From an uncultured Eubacterium sp. (GTDB taxonomy: Bacteria; Bacillota; Clostridia; Oscillospirales; Acutalibacteraceae), in NCBI GenBank assembly GCA_902462495.1, contig CABQCC010000023.1, positions 1-18,505 of the forward strand: DNA of 18,505 nt. The letters run 5' to 3'. Of this stretch, positions 1 to 7,860 are shown one piece after another. The position numbers and the translations under genes were made by a program. The notes beneath the pieces are model-generated. The model did no database searches. It had not been told where the DNA came from and saw only the letters and a list, made by a program, of their open reading frames with translations. Numbering within the stretch: the first letter of the stretch is position 1; the number at the start of each line of letters is the position of its first letter.

Positions 1-52
1 TTTTCTTTGGTAAATGACCAATTCTCGTTTATAGTAATGATATTTCTCAAAA
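1..52. other. Short flank beyond the symporter gene, no gene seen
   Basis: This stretch lies downstream of the minus-strand symporter gene and holds no start codon with a ribosome binding site on either strand. The only structure is a 5-bp inverted repeat (TTGGT/ACCAA, positions 7-11 and 17-21). It has no T-run on the minus strand, so it is not a convincing terminator. The operon may therefore continue or end outside the window. Confidence 0.4.
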
Positions 53-1399
53 TCATTCCTCCGATTTTTTATCTTTGATGTTGTACAAGAAGTGCATACT
101 GAACAAGCAAATAAGTGCGCCGATAAGTGGCAATGCACCTGTCATAGTGTAGATTTTTTCAGGTACGCCCTCTGCCTGTGAAAGTGCATCGAGTTTTTCG
201 CTGTATCCTGTCAAATCGAGTGAAAGAGCGATGATTGAAGCGCCTACGCCCTGCGCAATTTTTCTGAAAAGAGAATAGGTTGCATAAATCGAGCCTTCCT
301 CTCGTCTGCCTGTTTTTTCTTCTTGATAGTCGATACAATCGGCAACAAGCGCCCACATAAGAGTGAGATAAAAGCAAGTGCCGAACATCGAAACACCGAT
401 GAATGCAATCCAAACATAAGGATTGTCAAATCTTACAAAAGTTGCAATGCCTGCCGCAACTGCTGAAATTGCAAACGGATAAGTGCAAAGCTGTTTTTTC
501 GTGAACTTCTTGAGGAGCGGTTTTGTGATAACAATACCCAAGCCGATAGGAAGTCCTGCGATAATCGTTGCAATCGGAATAATCTCTGTGTTTTTGAAAT
601 AGCACATAAACACATACTGCATAGAATTTGTAACGGTCATCATCAACGCAAGGTAAGCAACCGAAGAAATTGTTACGCCCATCATAGGCTTATTCTTGAA
701 AAATGAAGCAAGAGTTTTGAAGTAATTGAACTTTTGCTCGTTATTAACCGTAGGTTCAACTCTTTCCGTTGTGAGTTTGCGAAGAAGAATGAACGAAACG
801 AAGCCGATAAGTCCCATTACGCCGACAATATAGATGAACACATTGCCTCGTGGATTTGATGTGTTTGAATCATAAACAAGTTTCGGGAGCAAAATCATTA
901 CAGGGATTTGTGCAAACATTGCACCGACGCTTCGCCAAGTTGAAAGCGACGAACGCTCATCCGATTTTGTTGTGATTACAGACTGCATTGAGCCGTAAGG
1001 CACATTTACACTTGTGTAAGCAACGCTCCACACGCAGTACAAACCGAGGCACATTGCAATTTTGAGCGCATACGGTGCATTCGGAGCATAGATGAACATA
1101 AGGACACTTGACACAAGAAGCGGTAAACTTGCCCACTTAATCCACGGCTTAAATTTGCCGTCTTTGCCCGGCTTTGAAGCATCACAAATACCGCCGATAA
1201 TCGGGTCGTTGATTGCATCAAAAATCTTTGCGAGCAAAATAATAACCGCAAAATGCTTTGCCTTAATTCCCATACAGGTGACATAAAACACCATCAGATA
1301 GTTGTTGATGAAAGCGAAGCTCATATTACAGCCGAAATCACCAAGACCGTATCCTATTTTGTCACGCATACCAAAAGGTCTAACTTCCCTGTTTTCCAT
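53..1399 (-). CDS. GPH-family (MelB-like) sugar:cation symporter
   Basis: This is a 448-residue, very hydrophobic protein expected to cross the membrane about 12 times. The N-terminus carries the glycoside-pentoside-hexuronide transporter pattern: GYGLGDFG near residues 16-23, DAINDPIIG at 61-69, and a cytoplasmic loop with GKFKPWI near 81-87. In MelB the equivalent acidic residues bind cation and sugar. The family imports oligosaccharides or glycosides with Na+ or H+; the substrate cannot be read here. A longer TTG start at 1414 is possible, but AAAGGAG, the ribosome binding site, lies inside that extension, four bases before the ATG at 1399, so I use 1399. It is the last seen gene of the hydrolase-VanZ-symporter operon, 43 bp after the VanZ-like gene. 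A beta-galactosidase lies about 6.5 kb away on the other strand, so galactosides are a possible but unproven cargo. Confidence 0.88.
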   Translation of the reverse strand: MENREVRPFGMRDKIGYGLGDFGCNMSFAFINNYLMVFYVTCMGIKAKHFAVIILLAKIFDAINDPIIGGICDASKPGKDGKFKPWIKWASLPLLVSSVLMFIYAPNAPYALKIAMCLGLYCVWSVAYTSVNVPYGSMQSVITTKSDERSSLSTWRSVGAMFAQIPVMILLPKLVYDSNTSNPRGNVFIYIVGVMGLIGFVSFILLRKLTTERVEPTVNNEQKFNYFKTLASFFKNKPMMGVTISSVAYLALMMTVTNSMQYVFMCYFKNTEIIPIATIIAGLPIGLGIVITKPLLKKFTKKQLCTYPFAISAVAAGIATFVRFDNPYVWIAFIGVSMFGTCFYLTLMWALVADCIDYQEEKTGRREEGSIYATYSLFRKIAQGVGASIIALSLDLTGYSEKLDALSQAEGVPEKIYTMTGALPLIGALICLFSMHFLYNIKDKKSEE

Positions 1400-1442
1400 T
1401 TTTTCTCCTTTCAAGCTTTCGGCATATTGCCTTTCAGCCTGT

Positions 1443-1997
1443 TTAATTTTCTACTTTAGTATTACCATTTGCCGACTTTTCAAACATTTTGTAAAAAAGA
1501 AATGTTATCAAATATCCAAAAACCGCACCGAGAGTGTTGAAAATTACATCGTCGGTTTCGCTGACGCCAAGAGCAAAAACATACTGCACGGTTTCTATCG
1601 CAACGCTGAGAAAAAACGAAAAGCAAAAGAACATCCACGGCTTGATTTTGACCTGCTTATTGAAACATGCAAAAGCACAGCCGAGAGGATAAAACATTGC
1701 CATATTCATCACAAGAACACGCAACCATTCCTCATATCCCGTACTGAAATACAGCTTGATTGACCGAAACGGCTCAAGTGCAAGTTCCTGTGTGTAGCTG
1801 TAGCCGAATCTTGTCAAAACAGGCGGACAAAGCGCAACAACAACACAAAGAACAAACGCTACACCCACAAGTAAATTATTGAATTTTTTTGACTGAAACA
1901 AAAATTTATACACGGCGCAAAGGAGCGACAGCACAATGAGCGACAGCAAAATGACGCCTTTATCCATACAATAGATATTGCCTATTAAATGGCGCAT
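1443..1997 (-). CDS. VanZ-like family membrane protein
   Basis: The product is a 184-residue membrane protein with about five hydrophobic segments (near 12-33, 40-60, 95-112, 120-142 and 150-172). The VanZ-like signature is visible: an N-M-A-M-F-Y-P-L-G segment (a variant of NxxxFxPxG) near residues 97-105, then an ETVQ motif and a DDVIFNTLGAVFGY motif in the last third. VanZ gives low-level teicoplanin resistance in enterococci, but most chromosomal VanZ-like proteins in Clostridia have no assigned function, and no other van gene is present. The ATG at 1997 is preceded by GAGGTG four bases upstream; an internal Met at residue 11 is a less likely alternative. It starts 14 bp after the hydrolase gene, so co-transcription and perhaps translational coupling are likely. 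Confidence 0.85.
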   Translation of the reverse strand: MRHLIGNIYCMDKGVILLSLIVLSLLCAVYKFLFQSKKFNNLLVGVAFVLCVVVALCPPVLTRFGYSYTQELALEPFRSIKLYFSTGYEEWLRVLVMNMAMFYPLGCAFACFNKQVKIKPWMFFCFSFFLSVAIETVQYVFALGVSETDDVIFNTLGAVFGYLITFLFYKMFEKSANGNTKVEN

Positions 1998-2011
1998 ATT
2001 ACACCTCGAAC

Positions 2012-3184
2012 TCAGAACAATACATTAAGATATTTTAATGTATCTGAAATATTTTTGATATGCTTTGCGCTCTCCTCTTTTCTTACCTTTTCCGTATTTT
2101 TAACGACTATTGACGGAGCAGAAGAAAAAATCTTCAAAAACTTCTTTTGAGTGTCCTTATCGAGTGAACGCCAAGCTTCAACACCGCCCTTGAGTGACGG
2201 AATAATATTGTTTTTGATGTCAAGCAAACCCTCTTGATTTATGCCCGAAATCATAACATCAAACACCTCATCGAGTGCTTTTTCCTGCTCATCGGTGAGA
2301 TTTTCAACCAAATCACGCAAAATTCCGTCATTGATTTTTCCCGACGGAGTGAGGTCGTCTACCCTCTTTAGTCGTCTGCCCTCAAACTGCCACGAAATCA
2401 AATCGTGCTGAAGCGGACCTAAAACTTGGTCGCTCTTAACTACTGTATAGTCATAATCGTGGGCAAGCATCATACCGATAAAAGACGATTGTGGAACAAA
2501 ATGACGATATTTTGGCAACATTTCTGCATACGCATCACTTTCAAGATAGGAATAATCCCAGAAGCCCGGACCGTCATTGTTATATACTTTTATAATTCTG
2601 TCCCTGATTTCTTTTTTGCAGAACAGGGTTGCATATTGAGCAATGAAGCCACCTTTTGAGTGACCGCAAACTATGATGTTTCCGCTAAATTTTTCAGCAA
2701 CCTTTTCAAGATATTTTGTTGCGTACATATTTGACGGAATTCCCTTTTTGGTGAGGATGTCTATGTCCTCTTTCCAGCCTATAAGAGTATCGTCCGTGCC
2801 CTTGAACAGCACAACAACATTTCCGTCGGGAAGCAAGAATGTTGCCGCCTCAAACTGAACGGCAGGCTCTTTTTCATAAATACGAACGGCAGAAACAACT
2901 TTCATCTCGGTAAAACGCTTTTTTTCTGCCATTGCCATCATAACTTCGCTTATGCACTTTTGAAGCACCAAACCGACAGGCTCATGCTTTCTGCCACGGA
3001 GGTCAAAAATCTTGTTTGCAACCTCAGCATAGTTCATAGGCTCGTCATCAAAACTTTCTGTTACAACAAGGTCAAGCGGCATATAGTACATATCGCACAA
3101 CGCAACATTGTCTGCCTCGCTGAACGGCACGGAGCAAAAAGAAATGTCTCCGTATTTTTCAATATAATTTATAACATTCGGCAT
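2012..3184 (-). CDS. Mbeg1-like (DUF2974) alpha/beta-hydrolase
   Basis: This 390-residue protein has a lipase-like fold signature. FKGTDDTLIGWKED lies near residues 127-140, the form of the class 3 lipase/Mbeg1 region around the oxyanion loop. The nucleophile elbow GHSKGG (174-179) puts the likely catalytic Ser at 176. An NNDGPGF segment offers an Asp near 204, and QHDLISW offers a His near 260, so a full catalytic triad is plausible. No signal peptide is seen, so it is probably cytoplasmic. The family is common in Firmicutes and its substrate is unknown; lipase, esterase or acyl-hydrolase activity is inference. A GTG at 3193 would add three residues, but it overlaps the GGAG ribosome binding site, so I choose the ATG at 3184. 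It is the first gene of the operon with the VanZ-like protein and the symporter. Confidence 0.82.
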   Translation of the reverse strand: MPNVINYIEKYGDISFCSVPFSEADNVALCDMYYMPLDLVVTESFDDEPMNYAEVANKIFDLRGRKHEPVGLVLQKCISEVMMAMAEKKRFTEMKVVSAVRIYEKEPAVQFEAATFLLPDGNVVVLFKGTDDTLIGWKEDIDILTKKGIPSNMYATKYLEKVAEKFSGNIIVCGHSKGGFIAQYATLFCKKEIRDRIIKVYNNDGPGFWDYSYLESDAYAEMLPKYRHFVPQSSFIGMMLAHDYDYTVVKSDQVLGPLQHDLISWQFEGRRLKRVDDLTPSGKINDGILRDLVENLTDEQEKALDEVFDVMISGINQEGLLDIKNNIIPSLKGGVEAWRSLDKDTQKKFLKIFSSAPSIVVKNTEKVRKEESAKHIKNISDTLKYLNVLF

Positions 3185-3217
3185 AATAATCACTCCATTT
3201 AATGTAAATATATATTG

Positions 3218-3246
3218 ATTATAACAAAAGAATTACTCAATTTCAA
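3218..3246 (-). promoter_or_regulatory. Sigma-A promoter of the hydrolase-VanZ-symporter operon
   Basis: Read on the minus strand, TTGAAA (3241-3246) and a perfect TATAAT (3218-3223) are separated by exactly 17 bp. The -10 lies 33 bp upstream of the chosen ATG at 3184, which leaves room for a short leader with the GGAG site. Confidence 0.75.
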
Positions 3247-3256
3247 TAAAAAAACT

Positions 3257-3273
3257 ATGTAATTTGTACAAAT
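3257..3273. promoter_or_regulatory. Palindromic ATTTGTACAAAT element upstream of the operon promoter
   Basis: A perfect 12-bp palindrome (3262-3273) sits 15 bp upstream of the -35 of the minus-strand operon promoter. Together with the preceding bases it forms a 17-bp word that recurs with one mismatch just upstream of the radical SAM promoter (10934-10950). It could be an operator or activator site, but AT-rich composition makes chance similarity possible. Confidence 0.3.
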
Positions 3274-3383
3274 ACTGTTCATTAATGCTAAAATTCTGCC
3301 ATATGCCGATGAAAACAACAAAAAGTGACATATATATCATATATATAATGTAATATTATTATATATTATATTAATATATAAAC

Positions 3384-3414
3384 AAAAAAGCGATTCGAAA
3401 ATCGAATCGCTTTT
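3384..3414 (-). terminator. Rho-independent terminator of secA
   Basis: A perfect 13-bp stem (3386-3398 with 3402-3414) closes a 3-base loop. On the minus strand it ends in a run of six T, then G and TT. It begins 15 bp past the secA stop codon. The rest of the 3194-3429 gap is AT-rich DNA holding the operon promoter and palindrome described here; I see no gene in it. Confidence 0.9.
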
Positions 3415-3429
3415 AAAATTCCTATTTGA

Positions 3430-6246
3430 TTACTTTAATCTTGGCTTAATTCTGCGCTTTTCTTCCTTGTGCTTCTTATCTGCCTCAAGAGCAGCCTCTG
3501 CAAGCTTTGCAGGAGAACCGCAGCACTTCTTATACTTCAAGCCACTTCCGCATGGGCATGGGTCGTTTGGACCAATCTTCTTGTCCTTACGGATTGTAAC
3601 AGCCTTTGCTGTTTCAGGGTCTTCACCGCCGGAAGTTGTTGAAGTAACCTGAGCAACAGCCTTACGCTGAACATCTGACTTGTGGATAGGCATAAGTGTG
3701 AGCATCATCTTTGCTGTGTCTTCTCTGATGAGTGATGTCATTTCATCAAACATATCATATGATTCCATACGGAAGATAACAACAGGGTCTTTTTGAGCAT
3801 ATGAACGGAGATGAATACCTTGCTTCAAATCTTCCATAGCGTCAATGTGGTCCATCCAATATGTGTCAACATTTCTGAGGATAACCATTCTCTCGAAGTC
3901 TTGGAACATATCGTAGCCGAGTACTTTTTCCTTTTCTTCAAGAATCTTGTGACCTCTGTCTTGGAGAAGTTCAACTGTGTCTGCAATTGTGAGTGACTCA
4001 ACATCCTTGAAGTCCTCATCAGTTGCAATGTTCCAATCCTTGTACTTCTCTCTCAAGCCGTCAACATTCCAATCAGCCTTTGATTCGCCTGTGAAATAGT
4101 TTGTAACCGTTTCTTCAATATTTGTATCGAGCATCTTGTTAACAGTTTCTGTAAGGTCAACACCGTCAAGAACCTGATCACGCTGATTGTAGATAAGCTC
4201 TCTCTGACGGTTCATAACATCGTCGTATTGGAGAGTATTCTTACGGATAGCAAAGTTCTTGCCCTCAACCTTTTGCTGTGATGACTCGATTGTCTTTGAG
4301 ATAAGACGAGATTCGATAGGCATATTCTCATCATCTGTGAGCTTGCTCATCATCTTCTGCATTCTGTCGCCACCGAACAAACGCATAAGGTCATCTTCAA
4401 GTGAAAGGAAGAACTGGCTTGTACCAGGGTCACCCTGACGACCTGAACGACCACGAAGCTGATTGTCGATACGGCGAGCATCGTGTCTTTCTGTACCGAG
4501 AATGAACAAACCGCCTGCTTCTCTTACCTTGTCTGCTTCTTCCTTGATTTCCTCCTTGAACTTAGCTTCAAGTTCGATAAATGTCTTACGAGCACGGAGG
4601 ATGTCCTCATCATCGGTGTCACCGAAGCCTGTTGCTTCTCTGATTTGCTCATTTGTGAATTCCATCTTCTTCATCTGAGCCTTAGCAAGGAATTCTGCGT
4701 TACCGCCGAGCATAATATCCGTACCACGACCTGCCATATTTGTTGCGATTGTAACAGCGCCGAACTTACCTGCCTGTGCAACAATCTCTGCTTCCTTTTC
4801 GTGGTTCTTAGCGTTGAGCACCTTATGCTCAATGCCCTCTTTCTTCAAAAGTTTTGAAAGTTCTTCTGACTTTTCAATGCTGATTGTACCAACAAGAACA
4901 GGCTGTCCCTTTGCGTGGCATTCTTCAATCTGCTTAATTACATTGTAATACTTGCCCTTTTCTGTTTGGAAAATAACATCAGGCTTGTCCACACGGATAA
5001 CAGGCTTGTTTGTTGGAATTTCAACTACATCAAGCTTGTAGATTTCGTCAAATTCGTTCGCTTCTGTTGAAGCAGTACCGGTCATACCCGAAAGTTTCTT
5101 GTACAAACGGAAGTAGTTTTGGAATGTGATGGTTGCAAGAGTCTTGCTCTCGTGCTCAACCTTTACGCCTTCCTTAGCTTCAAGTGCCTGGTGAAGACCC
5201 TCGTTATATCTACGGCCCTCCATAATACGACCTGTAAATTCGTCAACGATTTTAACCTGACCGTCTTTAACTACATAGTCGATATCTCTTGTCATAACAC
5301 CGTGAGCCTTGATAGCCTGGTCGATGTGGTGACGGAGAGTTGTGTGTTCAATATCCATAAGGTTGTCAACCTTAAAGAATGCTTCAGCCTTTTCAACACC
5401 GCTCTTGAGGAGGGTTGCTGTCTTTGCCTTTTCGTCTACTACATAGTCACCCTCATAAGTGTCTTCTGTATCCTGCTTGTCATCGGTTTTTGCAACCTTT
5501 GTCATTGTAAGAGTGTTGGCAAAAATATCTGCCTGACGGTAAAGGTCTGTTGAAGCGTCGCCCTTACCTGAAATGATAAGAGGAGTACGAGCCTCATCGA
5601 TAAGGATTGAGTCAACTTCATCGACGATTGCGAATGAGTGACCTCTCTGAACCTTACGCTCTTTGTAAGGAACCATATTGTCACGAAGATAGTCAAAGCC
5701 CATCTCGTTATTTGTGCCGTAAGTGATGTCTGCATTGTAAGCTTCCTGACGCTCGGCATCGCTCTTTTCGTGAACGATAAGTCCAACGCTCAAGCCGAGA
5801 AAACGATAAATCTTGCCCATCCACTCGGAGTCACGCTTTGCAAGGTAGTCGTTAACGGTAACGATATGTACACCCTCGCCCGAAAGTGCGTTAAGATAAG
5901 CCGGAAGTGTAGCAACAAGAGTCTTACCTTCACCGGTCTTCATTTCGGCAATTCTGCCCTGATGAAGAACGATACCGCCGATAAGCTGAACATCAAAGTG
6001 ACGCATACCGAGAACACGGGAGCTTGCCTCACGGCAAACCGCAAACGCATCAGGAAGAATGTCATCAAGTGTTTCTCCGTTTGCAAGTCTTTCTTTAAGG
6101 ACAGGAGTTTGAGCTGCAAGCTCCTTATCATCCATACTCTTGTACTTTTCTTCAAGAGCATTGATTTTGTCAACTGTTTTGCGGAGTTTCTTTACTTCAT
6201 GCTTGGAGTAATCTCCGAAAATAGCTGTTACAAATTTGTTAGCCAT
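3430..6246 (-). CDS. secA: Preprotein translocase ATPase SecA
   Basis: SecA is the motor ATPase that drives unfolded preproteins through SecYEG. This 938-residue protein is complete. Walker A is MKTGEGKT (102-109), the DEVD Walker B box is at 209-212, NBD2 has GRGTDIMLGGN, and the arginine-finger region reads QLRGRSGRQGDPG. A zinc-binding tail with cysteines near 897, 899, 908 and 909 (CPCGSG then KKCC) ends the protein, followed by a basic tail; in other bacteria this region binds SecB or ribosomes. It is longer than Bacillus subtilis SecA (about 841 residues), with a charged, helical-looking insertion after GRGTDIMLGGN in NBD2 that contains EFTNEQIREATGFGDTDDED. The ATG at 6246 has GAGGTG upstream. 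It has its own promoter and terminator, so it can be transcribed as a single gene, though read-through from the lipoprotein gene is possible. No second secA copy is in the window. Confidence 0.98.
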   Translation of the reverse strand: MANKFVTAIFGDYSKHEVKKLRKTVDKINALEEKYKSMDDKELAAQTPVLKERLANGETLDDILPDAFAVCREASSRVLGMRHFDVQLIGGIVLHQGRIAEMKTGEGKTLVATLPAYLNALSGEGVHIVTVNDYLAKRDSEWMGKIYRFLGLSVGLIVHEKSDAERQEAYNADITYGTNNEMGFDYLRDNMVPYKERKVQRGHSFAIVDEVDSILIDEARTPLIISGKGDASTDLYRQADIFANTLTMTKVAKTDDKQDTEDTYEGDYVVDEKAKTATLLKSGVEKAEAFFKVDNLMDIEHTTLRHHIDQAIKAHGVMTRDIDYVVKDGQVKIVDEFTGRIMEGRRYNEGLHQALEAKEGVKVEHESKTLATITFQNYFRLYKKLSGMTGTASTEANEFDEIYKLDVVEIPTNKPVIRVDKPDVIFQTEKGKYYNVIKQIEECHAKGQPVLVGTISIEKSEELSKLLKKEGIEHKVLNAKNHEKEAEIVAQAGKFGAVTIATNMAGRGTDIMLGGNAEFLAKAQMKKMEFTNEQIREATGFGDTDDEDILRARKTFIELEAKFKEEIKEEADKVREAGGLFILGTERHDARRIDNQLRGRSGRQGDPGTSQFFLSLEDDLMRLFGGDRMQKMMSKLTDDENMPIESRLISKTIESSQQKVEGKNFAIRKNTLQYDDVMNRQRELIYNQRDQVLDGVDLTETVNKMLDTNIEETVTNYFTGESKADWNVDGLREKYKDWNIATDEDFKDVESLTIADTVELLQDRGHKILEEKEKVLGYDMFQDFERMVILRNVDTYWMDHIDAMEDLKQGIHLRSYAQKDPVVIFRMESYDMFDEMTSLIREDTAKMMLTLMPIHKSDVQRKAVAQVTSTTSGGEDPETAKAVTIRKDKKIGPNDPCPCGSGLKYKKCCGSPAKLAEAALEADKKHKEEKRRIKPRLK

Positions 6247-6293
6247 TTATTTCACCTCAAAATAGGAATTAGTATTTTGCATTTGCATACTAC

Positions 6294-6309
6294 GATATGA
6301 TACCATATC
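6294..6309. promoter_or_regulatory. Inverted repeat over the secA -10
   Basis: GATATG (6294-6299) and CATATC (6304-6309) form a 6-bp dyad with a 4-bp spacer that covers the secA -10 box. A protein bound here would block RNA polymerase. No regulator gene is adjacent, so this is only a candidate operator. Confidence 0.25.
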
Positions 6310-6325
6310 GGCAGAAGAATGTCAA
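6297..6325 (-). promoter_or_regulatory. secA: Sigma-A promoter of secA
   Basis: On the minus strand a perfect TTGACA (6320-6325) is spaced 17 bp from TATCAT (6297-6302). The expected start of transcription gives a leader of about 45 nt before the secA ATG. It lies between the lipoprotein gene and secA, so secA does not depend on upstream transcription. Confidence 0.8.
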
Positions 6326-6358
6326 TTGTTATTTTATCTTATTACAAATAATATTATA

Positions 6359-6955
6359 TTATTTATATATATTCTTTATAGCGGTCAACGCTCCGCCCGA
6401 AACCGCATCCTCGGAATCATCATCAAAGGTGAGGACAAGATTTTTATCCCCTTGTTTTACATTGAGAGTGACGGTTGCTTCTGTTTCGTCATCAACGCTG
6501 TCCATCGATTCAACAAGCTTGTCAAGCGAAAAATCGAGAAATTCGTCATCGTCAAGTTTTCCGAGTAATTGAACCGGAGTGTAGTTTTCTCTCAATTTTT
6601 GTGCAAAATCCGATGCAACGGAGCTTAAATTCTTGTTTTTGACCGTAACCGTAACAGTTTGATTTTTTATATCAACATCATCAACGGTTATGCTCAAATT
6701 GCTGAAAATCGCTTTGCCGAGTTCCTTGAACTGCTTGTGGTCGTCGGCATACCTCATAATTGTACTGAGGGTTGAAGATTTGACATATTTTTCAAGCTTT
6801 TTGCTGTCAAAATTTTTTAACGCATCTTCAACAACCGCAACTGTTTCAATCACATTTTCCTCCGTAAGTTCAACCTTTTTGGCGCAAGAAGCAAAAGAAA
6901 ATGCCAAAGCCGTAACCAAAACCAAACTCAAAATAATTTTAGGAATATTTTTCAT
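6359..6955 (-). CDS. Small putative lipoprotein, function unknown
   Basis: The 198-residue product starts with a type II signal peptide: a basic MKNIPK, a hydrophobic stretch to about residue 22 and a lipobox-like FASC with the lipidated Cys at 24. The mature part is acidic and soluble. It begins with a helical region (ENVIETVAVVEDALKNFD near 33-50), followed by beta-rich text (TVTVTVKNKN and ATVTLNVKQG), which is compatible with an NTF2-like or DUF4878/DUF5105-type fold. I do not recognise a specific family. It is expected on the outer face of the cytoplasmic membrane. The ATG at 6955 has GAGGTG five bases upstream. It ends 34 bp before the secA -35 with no clear terminator, so some transcripts may run on into secA. 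Confidence 0.75.
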   Translation of the reverse strand: MKNIPKIILSLVLVTALAFSFASCAKKVELTEENVIETVAVVEDALKNFDSKKLEKYVKSSTLSTIMRYADDHKQFKELGKAIFSNLSITVDDVDIKNQTVTVTVKNKNLSSVASDFAQKLRENYTPVQLLGKLDDDEFLDFSLDKLVESMDSVDDETEATVTLNVKQGDKNLVLTFDDDSEDAVSGGALTAIKNIYK

Positions 6956-7196
6956 ATTAACACCTCACCATAAAAATATATATGCGATAATATTCGATAT
7001 TTTATCACAATATTTCCGATTTGTATATATTTTGTGTTAAATTTTAATAAATTCTTTGCAAATAATTAATGTTGCTTTTTTTATTTAATTATGCTATAAT
7101 CATTTAGTCTATAAACTATATATTGGGGTTTTGCGCCCTGCACGGCACATTTTGTTGTGACCGAGCACAATTATTGATGAAATTAAGGAAGAATAA
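6956..7196. other. Divergent intergenic region where gene direction switches
   Basis: All genes to the left are on the minus strand and all to the right on the plus strand. This AT-rich 241-bp stretch must drive both directions. A plus-strand promoter is clear; I could not find a well-spaced -35/-10 pair for the lipoprotein gene. The leader from about 7107 to 7196 contains a weak hairpin (TTGTG 7155-7159, CACAA 7166-7170) and matches no riboswitch I know. No DnaA-box cluster is seen. Confidence 0.6.
7072..7100 (+). promoter_or_regulatory. Extended -10 sigma-A promoter of the sugar transferase gene
   Basis: TTGCTT (7072-7077) and a perfect TATAAT (7095-7100) are 17 bp apart, and TGC precedes the -10, giving an extended -10. 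Transcription would start near 7107 and leave a leader of about 90 nt before the ATG at 7197. Confidence 0.75.
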
Positions 7197-7814
7197 ATGA
7201 AACAGTTTTTGCACAGATATTTCGGAGCTACAAAGTGGAAACGCTTGTTTGACATTGTGGTTTCGTTTTTCAGTCTGATTATTTTATCACCGCTTTTTTT
7301 ATTCATTATGGCGGTCAACTATTTTACACCGAACTGCAAGGTGTTTTTCAGCCACGAACGCAGAGGCAGAAGCGGGAAGCCGTTTAAAATTTACAAATTT
7401 CAAACTATGAAAAACAACACGCCGAACTGTGCCACGGGCGAGCTTGAAAACCCTGAGCAATACATCACAAAATTCGGTGCGTTTCTCCGCAAAACAAGTA
7501 TGGACGAACTTCCGCAATTGTGGAACATTCTCAAAGGAGATATGAGTTTTGTAGGTCCTCGACCGCTCATTTCAAGCGAAATCAGAGCGCACAGACTGCG
7601 ACTTGAATACGGCGTTTACCGTTTCAGACCGGGACTTACCGGCTGGGCACAAATCAACGGCCGTGACGATATTTCTCTTATGAAAAAGATGAAACTTGAC
7701 AAAGAATACTGCGACAATTGGAGTTTGAAAATCGACTTGATTATTCTGCTTCGTTCAATCGGTGTTGTTGTCAAGAGAGAGGGATACCAAGAGGGTGCTA
7801 TCCACAGAAGATAA
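7197..7814 (+). CDS. Small monotopic phosphoglycosyl transferase (bacterial sugar transferase family)
   Basis: Members of this family transfer a sugar-phosphate from a nucleotide sugar to undecaprenyl phosphate, the first step of capsule, exopolysaccharide or glycoprotein glycan assembly. This 205-residue protein has the minimal PglC-like layout: a KRLFDI start, one hydrophobic re-entrant helix (about 17-40, with Pro at 32), KIYKFQTM (64-71), the Asp-Glu catalytic pair in TSMDELPQLWNILKGD (D103, E104), FVGPRPL (118-124) and RPGLTGWAQINGR (144-156). It lacks the large N-terminal membrane part of WbaP/WcaJ. The ATG has AAGGAAG upstream. Unusually, no other glycosyl transferase, flippase or polymerase gene is nearby; lacZ follows 46 bp downstream. 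The sugar substrate cannot be told from the sequence. Confidence 0.9.
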   Translation: MKQFLHRYFGATKWKRLFDIVVSFFSLIILSPLFLFIMAVNYFTPNCKVFFSHERRGRSGKPFKIYKFQTMKNNTPNCATGELENPEQYITKFGAFLRKTSMDELPQLWNILKGDMSFVGPRPLISSEIRAHRLRLEYGVYRFRPGLTGWAQINGRDDISLMKKMKLDKEYCDNWSLKIDLIILLRSIGVVVKREGYQEGAIHRR

Positions 7815-7860
7815 CAAGCACTTCAACTCGAATATATAACACACCCGAGGGGGAAGATAT

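Noticed and set aside
7..21. Inverted repeat TTGGT/ACCAA as a terminator for the symporter operon
   Set aside because: The stem is only 5 bp and no T-run follows it on the minus strand.
1443..1997. VanZ-like gene read as a glycopeptide resistance determinant
   Set aside because: No vanHAX, vanS or vanR gene is nearby and chromosomal VanZ-like proteins are common without resistance.
3303..3353. A 16-residue reading frame in the gap between the hydrolase gene and secA
   Set aside because: No ribosome binding site, low-complexity AT-repeat sequence, and too short to support.
5638..6300. A long open frame antisense to the 5' half of secA, with similar antisense frames in lacZ and mfd
   Set aside because: SecA is intact and well conserved in the other frame; the antisense products look like no known family and show no start signals. 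They reflect codon bias.
6956..7196. Gene-direction switch considered as a replication origin
   Set aside because: No DnaA-box cluster (the nearest look-alike TTATCACAA is a poor match), and no dnaA, dnaN or gyrB genes nearby. It is an ordinary divergent promoter region.
7107..7196. The 90-nt leader of the sugar transferase gene considered as a riboswitch
   Set aside because: Only one weak 5-bp hairpin was found and no conserved riboswitch core that I recognise.
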